A DNA stretch of 64,000 bases, taken from Allolobophora icterica (taxonomy: Eukaryota > Annelida > Clitellata > Crassiclitellata > Lumbricidae). The DNA is taken from NCBI GenBank assembly GCA_963556255.1, contig OY744604.1:75796736-75860735 (forward strand), given 5' to 3'. Position numbers and translations under genes: made by a program. Position 1 is the stretch's first letter. Every line of letters begins with the position of its first letter. Below, in pieces: positions 56,921 to 64,000 of the stretch. Under the pieces are notes generated by a model that ran no database searches, was not told the origin of the DNA, and was given only the letters and a program-made list of their open reading frames with translations.

Positions 56921-58962
56921 ATGTCGAAGAAACGAATATCACCTGAATTCAGTGATGACGAGCAAACAAATGAAGGCTCAGATTGTAAGTTAATGCAAGG
57001 AAGTAGGCCTATTTAATAGCAGGCCTTTTTATAGTGATTTCTCGTTTCAACGACTCATTAAGCACTCACTTTTTCGGAACACTTTGTAGTGTTAGTCAGA
57101 ACTACATAGCTAATTCCTAGCACAGTTTCCATCTGTTTCTAAATAATTCAGTAAAGGACAGTTACACGAAACGACCAGATCTGTGCATGCATGGTTAAAC
57201 TATACAGCCCCAATGACACAATGAAACAATTACCTGTCTCGTTTATGGTATAGAATTATATACAACAGTTGTACCTTGGAATAATTGCATTTCTTTCTCT
57301 TGTAGCGGTATTCCAACAAGATGAGGATGCTAAACGTTCAAAGCTGACGTTGTTGAATGATACAACGGTGAGCTCCATTGTCTTAAAATGCAAGCCATGA
57401 ATCTTCCTTATTCCAAACTGTGTGAATTGCTCGATGAGTGACGTTTATAGGCCGACATGTTATGTCCTGTTTCTCGATTCAAACAGTTTCATCAGCACTT
57501 TAAAGAATGCAGACTTTACACAAAGACATTTTACCTATAAATGCGTCACATCCCAAGAAAAAGTTGACTATACAACCCACAAACGTCTTAGCGATGTATT
57601 ATTATTTTCGCTATCCCCAGTTCTTTTCATAGTTTCTGTTGCGTTCGTTATGTGATTCTGCCATTGCGACTCTCAACACTGAACGAAATTTATGTAGCTA
57701 CCTTGTCGCTAAGCACTGCATTCTTCTGAGTAATCGGAGGTCAAAATTGGTCTAAAAAAGTAAATCATTGTAATTAATCCTGATGAATATTTAAATACGG
57801 CGAGAGAGAAAGCTTTAATGGTGCTTACTAATTCGAAGCAAAAAGTAAAATGCCTCCTTGTTGACTTCTGGATACGCTGCTTAGCCAGTCTCAAATGTGA
57901 AGTTAAAAAGAATGTCCTATGATGCTGAGTCTATTTCGTCTTCACGTTTTAAGTGACCTTAACCTGTCAACGTAAGCTTATGCTCGAAAGCATCATCTAT
58001 TTGGATTTCTGTGGTGTTTACAGATCTGAAAGATTCTTCCATTTTGTTGATTTCATGCTGAGGAGTTTTAATGAAGGGTTTAAACAGATTTTATAACTTT
58101 TCCTTTTAGCTGCAAGATCTACCGTACGAGCTATTTGAGTGCATCCTCATTAAAGCCGTAGTTATGGAAGTGACAAATATGACGCTGGACAAAAGTGTGT
58201 GGAAGGAGAAGGCAGATCTTGTGATAAGTAGACTCAGAACTGTCTGTTCCCAATGGAGCGACATTCTTGGGACCAACTTCTTCCGAAATGAACTCCACAG
58301 GACTCTAGACGGTTAGTTCATAAATGATAAAAAGTCGCTTGATTTGATAAGTGCGATAAACGAGGACCTGAAAGCAGAATTACGGACAGTTGGTAATTTT
58401 TAAGTTAGCACGAGAACTCAAATTGCTCACACGTCATCTGTATTTACTAATTAGGCTGATATAGGCCTATTGCCCTTCATACTTCTTAATATCACGCTTT
58501 TATCTTTCTGTTTAATATTAATCCTGCATACTTTAGTTTTTTAGTTTTTAAACCAGCTTAGTTGTCGCATCCTTCCCTAGCACTAGCAGTGTATTTCTAA
58601 CGTCAAAATCTTTGCTCTTTCAGCCTCTATTAACGGTCCACGTTTCATAGGCATAAAACGCAGACCCGAAAATGCATGTTCTTATAATTTTTAACTCGGT
58701 TGCACTGAAACTCTTAGCAAGGTGTAAATTTGCAACTACGACTGGATGCGACTACGCTATTTTGGAACTGCGTGTATATGCGAGCGTTCGCCATTCGCAA
58801 CCTTCTTAGTTATCTGAGCGTTTCGGCTAGCAAATAATAAACCCGTTATAAATAAACCCGTAACTCTCACGTTATTTATTCTAGCAAGTGCGCAGACCTT
58901 TGTGAGGCACTACGAGCGCTTTTCTAAAGTTTCTGCGCGCACACCTAAACACACCCACACAC

Positions 58963-58999
<37 letters not shown>

Positions 59000-60855
59000 T
59001 TATGCAACATGAGACCCTATTTTTAAACGCTAGACACACGTTAGCTTTACAGGGTTTATCATTAGATCTACAATAAATTCTTACTGCCTCATCGCAATCG
59101 TCAACACCAAACCTAACACCACAAACCACCAGCACCAACCCTCACCACAAACCATCGCCACAACCCACAACAACAAACCATGCACCACCGTTAACACCAC
59201 AAACTAACACCAACACCACAAACCGCCGCCACCATTTACACCTCAAGAACCACCGTCATCACCACCATTTTCATTTTCAATTTGTACGTTAAGTTGTCAT
59301 CAAAGAATACATTACTCATAGCTGTAAGCGGCGGTCTTTTATTATTACAGAGCTTTTATATAGCGCCCATTCAAGGTTATCTACCCAGGAGCGCTCCCAG
59401 TCCAACCCCGATCAAACAAGAAAGTTTTAAGACAAGAGAGGAACAGAGAAGGGAAATCGATTGAAGTCAGGCACATCTCTACTGGAAGACCATTTCAGGT
59501 CGCTGCGCAAGAGACAGAGAAGGCACGGTGTTGCCGGGTAGCAGTCCCCGCACGCGGGACAAGGAGCTCAGCCTGCGCTTCAGAGCGAAGTGAGCCACGA
59601 TGCTGGACAGCCACCGTGAAGCAGCAAAGTTCCCGGAGGTAAGAGAGAGTCAAGCCCTCAAGGCACCCGAACCACAGCAGAGACCCTATAAACAATGCGC
59701 TGAGGGTAGAGGAGTCAATAGAGCACCTCCCGTATGTATTCCGAGACCAGGCCAAACTTAGGGATGCGACCTACCAGCCTGGCAGCCGTGTGCAGGACCT
59801 GATTAATGCATTTCAATCGGCAGATTGGAAGCCCATCACCTATGGCGCTACAATATACGGACAGTCCATTTTATAAATAGTTTTTCCACATAAAGATGCA
59901 TGTATGTATTTTAGAAGTTTGTTTCGCCGTTTCATAAAAATATTTAAAACATTTGTCATTGTCTTGCGCAATTTGTGTAACAGAGTAACAATACTTTATA
60001 GCTCTGAAGACGACTCATGTGGAAGTTTTGTATCGGTCTCCGCTCCAGTTATACGCCTCCAAAGTGACCACAATGAAAGATGAAATATTTATGCTCTGGG
60101 GACAAGAGAAAATTATTGTTTACGACCGCAACAATCTGGCAAAAGTGAAAGATGTCATCCCGCTACCAGAAAATGTAAGGCCGAAGAACATAGCAGGTTG
60201 TAGTGTGTCAAACTGCCTGTATATATTAAACAAAAAACCGTATAGTCACGTTTCAATCTTGCGCATTGCGAGAGATGATGGAGACCGGTTTAAAATTTCA
60301 ACATTGATTAGTGACATGTTGTTGCCAAATCCTACTCTATCCGTAACTTCCAGTGGTAGCTTAATCCTTTCAAGGTGGTCAAGATGCACAAGGAGGAGCG
60401 ATTCATCTCCCGTCATAAGCACATATAATGCGAATGGTTCCTTGCAGCATGAAATGAGGCTGTCCTCAGATTTTTCGTCTTTCGACGCCATTATCCCAAA
60501 ATCAAATGGAAATTTTCTCTTGGTTGCAAGTAATGATCGAAAGCAAACAAAATTAACGGAGGTCGATGTGGATGGCACTGTTCTACGCCAATATCAGTCG
60601 TCACTTTGTGCATCTACGCATGTTTGTTATACAGACATTTATGGACACCTGTTGCTATGCGGTCGCCCCGACCGTATGGAATGGAGAAACAGAGTCGAGT
60701 TTTTAGATTCTGAATTTAATCTCCTGGATTTTCCTTTTTCGCATCTGTTTCAGGACGGATATTTCTCGCGTGAACTGCACTACAATAGCGAAAGAAATGA
60801 GGTAGTTACTACTGTCTCTGGTGCTTTAAATATCTTCCGTTTTACAAAAGCATAA
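56921..60855 (+). CDS. F-box-like / beta-propeller-like protein, copy C (4 exons)
   Basis: Exons: 56921-56984, 57306-57367, 58110-58311 and 60002-60855, total 1182 nt, 393 residues. Same intron phases (1, 0, 1); an in-frame TGA precedes the ATG. N-terminus 'MSKKRISPEFSDDEQ'. F-box-like 'LQDLPYELFECILIKAVV' to 'RTVCSQWSDIL' (residues 43-109); exon 3 is two codons shorter than in A and B. The propeller-like domain (110-393) has 'IIVYDRNNLAKVKDVIPLPE', 'ISTYNANGS', 'LTEVDVDGT' and 'VEFLDSEFNLLDF'. It is the most diverged of the three but the ORF is intact. AATAAA at 61024. Intron 3 carries AC- and CCA-rich tracts and a LINE relic. Confidence 0.8.
58938..59000. repeat. (AC)n microsatellite in intron 3 of gene C
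   Basis: ACACAC run with CCACCC interruptions; a CCA/ACC-rich tract follows at 59105-59270, the counterpart of 6943-7265 in gene A. Confidence 0.92.
59340..59860 (-). pseudogene. CR1/L2-like LINE 3' relic in intron 3 of gene C
   Basis: On the minus strand: 'VGRIPKFGLVSEYIREVLY', 'PQRIVYRVSAVVR' and 'SYLREL' in different frames, ending in a GGGCGCTATATAAAA tail at about 59350. Same family style as 36088-36625. Frames are broken. Confidence 0.6.
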
Positions 60856-61234
60856 ACCACGCCAATGTATGTTGACGAAATGGACAGTTTGTATTAAACA
60901 GCTTCGATGTTTCATGTAATTGTCGTATACCTTAGTAACTATTGCTCTAATTTTGTAGAACTGTGTTGAAATGCTTATTCTGTTTGAGACGTTCATTGAT
61001 AATTCGTTTAGACAAATACTTCAAATAAAAAATTTTCGTTTTTATTTGCTTCATGAGTTTGATTTTAAGAAATTCTGCTCTTACCTTACTGAAATTTGTA
61101 ATATAGGATGGTATTTTATGCATGAACCCAGTGTTTTGTAAATAATATTATGCTCAAGAATTACGTAGGCATTTTAATTATTTACGCAAAATTTGGAATA
61201 AAAATGTTGAAAATTTATAAAGTAATTATAGTTG

Positions 61235-61500
61235 TAATAGGAAATTTATATAGCGCCTCTACAAGAGAGACTCATGATCAAAATCGTTTCCGACCTAAAA
61301 CAATAGAACCAAGATCGGGCAGAATGGTCTTCGAGCGATTAAGCAGAGGCAAAGAGCGGCTGAGAACCTCATGTTACACAATTTGTCCCAGAAGGACAAC
61401 AGCAAAACTTCCATGCCGGACCGTGGAAGCCCGCACGTATCGCCTAGACCAGCAGAAGGCAGTTTTTTACAAAAGCCCACACATGTAGATTGAGGGCCCA
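61235..61500 (-). pseudogene. CR1/L2-like LINE 3' relic downstream of gene C
   Basis: The minus strand has a decayed 'HGSFAVV'...'RSLPLL' C-terminal block and ends AGGCGCTATATAAATTTCC at about 61244, matching the tail of the LINE at 36088. No open frame. Confidence 0.5.
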
Positions 61501-61743
61501 AATATCAAGGAATGGGAGGCTCAGAGCCTGCTAATGAGGCGGGAAACACGGTCCAGAAGGTTAGTTTATATAATTGGGGCAATGCAGGCAATTCTAAGTT
61601 AAGGGCCATCCATATATTACGTACACCAAAAAATCACATTTTTATACACCCTCCCCTGTTGCACCTCGTACATTTTGTGGACCCCCTATGCGTACGTACA
61701 ACTAAGCTCCAACACCTTTTTACAAAAGTTAATTAGCTAAAGT

Positions 61744-61945
61744 CAGTGCTTTTTTCAGCCGGAACGGCGTTCCGGCACCTTTTTCAGCTCCTAATAATAA
61801 TTTATTTATTTTAATAGTGAAACAATAATTTAGTTATTTTAATTTAATTTAAGTGTTTTGAACTGTTTTCAGTATTTATTGAGACCCCTCCCAACCCCAA
61901 TCCAGTTTTTCTCGGGATTTTAGCCCGTCCATAATTGTCTAAGAG
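61744..61945. mobile_element. Partial non-autonomous element, copy 2
   Basis: Left end CAGTGCTTTTTTCAGCCGG with a GGAACGGCGTTCC palindrome, then the AATAATTTATTTATTTTAAT to GTTTTTCTCG body shared with 29038-29200. The right terminal repeat is missing. Confidence 0.55.
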
Positions 61946-61956
61946 TGTTTTTCCAA

Positions 61957-64000
61957 AACAAAAGGTAACTCTTTACAATATGATCTGTAATTTCTTCTGA
62001 GGTGACCATGTTCGGTGCAGAAGTCATCTGCTCTAGCTTCATATGAAACTAATTTAGACTGGAATCACTGGATGTGAAAAGTATGTTTTACCAGCAGTTA
62101 AGTGGACTAGGGGGCTGGTCTCAGATTTCGTCGCCGCTACTGCGATTCTTACAGAGTTAACCACGTGAAATTTATCAGTTCATGTATGATTTTTACTAAC
62201 ACATACAATCATCTGCTTTGTTCCTGGTTGCGGTATGACAACCAGTTTACTCAATAAACGAATATACATACATACATCACCGCGTGGCCACCGCTATGAA
62301 TTTAGTGACAATCAACAATTAACTCGCTGGCGTTTCCGCGTGCTTCTCCTCCGAGACATCAAAAATTGTACACTCGAGATCCCAACAGAACATCGTCTGT
62401 TGCCAAGAAAATCGTGACTTGAGTCTTCATCAATCGGGAACTAAGGACTATTCTTCGAATATGTGACCTTTGCATCAGCAGGCTACCTCTGAACTCACAA
62501 TTCTTTGAACAGTTTACAATCGTGAACGAATCGTTAGAATCGCGCATTGTATCTGCCGTTTAAAGTTTGTTCTGATCAAACTACTGTAAATCTTTATAAT
62601 AACGATTTCAAAAAATTATCAATGCAAGACAAACACTCACATTTAACGCTTACATTTAACACTCACGTGTTTGTCTTGCATTGGTAATACGCCACTTATA
62701 CCTGCAGAAGCCATGTCACAAGTGAGTGAGGTCAACACGCTCTACACTAAACCAGAAAAAACACGGGTAGGGAAGAGTAAGGTAGACAGGGTCTGCAAAC
62801 CGCAGGCTCCCCGAAAAATATTGACTAATGTGGGTGGCAAAGACTTTGCCAGCAGTGGGTTTTGAAGCGTTATTTAAAAGAAGAAATGCATCTTTGTGAC
62901 AACAAGAATAGTAGCAATGGAAAACATGAAGGCTTATTTTGGTGTAACTAGAAACAGGTGAAACGACGATTACAAACTTACAAACTCATAATCCGATTGG
63001 CACCATGGATAAGAATATACAGCGGAATCCCTACTGCCGCGGAAAACAAGTTATAAGCGGATTATTTGGGGGCACTCGCAGAACCGCAAGACATAGGCCT
63101 AAATGATTCATGTTCGGCGCCTCGTCAACGCTGGCTCTGCATGTATTGCACCAAATCCTTTGGTCAGATCCGATAATCGGCGTCCTGGTGGCGCAACCCT
63201 TATTTGTTGAGAGTGTGGTCAATGTGTGGATCTGAAATGTAACAGTAATCGACACTCTGACAAACATGCCAATCCAGGATCGCCGAAGTCGCGTCGTTGT
63301 ACTCATGAGATCTCAGCAGAGAGACGATGTATCAACAACCTATTGACGCATAGATTTTTTCCAGTGATCAACGAAACTTACTACTATAACCAAATGTCCG
63401 AGATAAAAGGGAGACTTTGTTCCTGTTTCAACGCCTATCGGTGTCATCCAGCGCTCAATAAATTACTTTCACCGACATAAACGAAGATCAGCCGTCCCAG
63501 ATGTAACAAGTCTGTGAAACATGTTCTGTTCATCTCATTCCTTAGACTTTTGGTTAAAAAATTACTAAGAAATTGGAATGACCTTATAGCCTACAATGAA
63601 GGTAGGGCTGATATATAATGACAACTATAACAATATTTAGAATCTTTATTTTTATCATTATATTATATAATATAATAACATATAATTATGTAATAATAGG
63701 ATAAAGGTCAGAAAGCAAGAACCATAATAATAATAACTATATAAAGAAATACTAATAATAGCAATATTACCCCTGATATAGTTTTAATAACAATATAATA
63801 ATCAGACTCACTAAGTTTAAGATCCTTATGCTGATGAGCAGGCCTATACCTGCCTGGCCGGTTGTGCTCCATCCTACCTTATAGATAGACCTATGTAGGC
63901 CTACTCCAGTGGCATCATAACATGATAGCAGGTCTCTTCATTCTACAACCCAGGATAATCTGATCGTTCTCCAGTCGCGTTCTTCCACAATGCAACATGT
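61957..64000. repeat. 5' flank of a further duplicon (D)
   Basis: Matches 36960-37860 and then 2330-4170 in order, at high similarity. It contains no gene. In duplicon A the corresponding end point (4170) lies 500 bp before the ATG of the F-box gene. Confidence 0.75.

Overview
This is eukaryotic (metazoan) DNA. It has spliced genes with GT-AG introns, immunoglobulin-domain exons with uniform phase-1 boundaries, abundant microsatellites and several classes of eukaryotic transposon. Two weak clues favour a marine invertebrate, probably a deuterostome: an LTR retrotransposon whose integrase precedes the reverse transcriptase (the Gmr1-type order, described mainly from deuterostomes), and strong over-use of the palindrome TAGGCCTA. 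I cannot name the species. No bacterial operon, CRISPR array or rRNA gene is visible.

The backbone is a tandem array of one four-exon gene, present three times on the + strand: A 4671-8590, B 38195-41372 and C 56921-60855. Each copy encodes an intact protein of about 390-406 residues with a lysine/acid-rich nuclear-type N-terminus, an F-box-like domain (exon 3) and a C-terminal domain of repeated strands that looks like a beta-propeller (exon 4). Exon sizes, intron phases, an in-frame stop just before the ATG, a TGACGTCA (CRE) element about 260 bp upstream and a poly(A) signal are conserved. The 5' flank of copy A is repeated at 62476-64000, so a fourth copy probably starts shortly beyond the right edge.

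Interleaved with this array are immunoglobulin-superfamily receptor genes. One, on the - strand (26754 down to 16468), can be followed through three Ig exons, a transmembrane exon and a cytoplasmic exon with an ITIM-like tyrosine motif. A rearranged relic of a paralogue lies at about 1125-1523. A + strand Ig gene with a frameshift lies at 32153-33052.

Mobile DNA fills much of the rest. From left to right: tRNA-derived SINE pieces and small MITEs (2-7 kb); a hAT-like transposon (11095-16008) that contains a full-length RTE-type LINE; a solo LTR and a SINE-like element that shares its tail with the RTE (17.1-18.1 kb); a TIR transposon carrying a DUF7869-type protein with one internal stop (21592-25130); a deleted hAT element (31361-32111); several CR1/L2-like LINE 3' ends; a second hAT-like element of the same family (42375-44519); a ZMYM1-like hAT relic (about 45.9-46.5 kb); and a young Gmr1-like LTR retrotransposon (47296-55640) whose pol is split by a MITE. 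Eight-bp or nine-bp target duplications are visible for several, and in two cases the duplicated paralogous segment shows the empty site.
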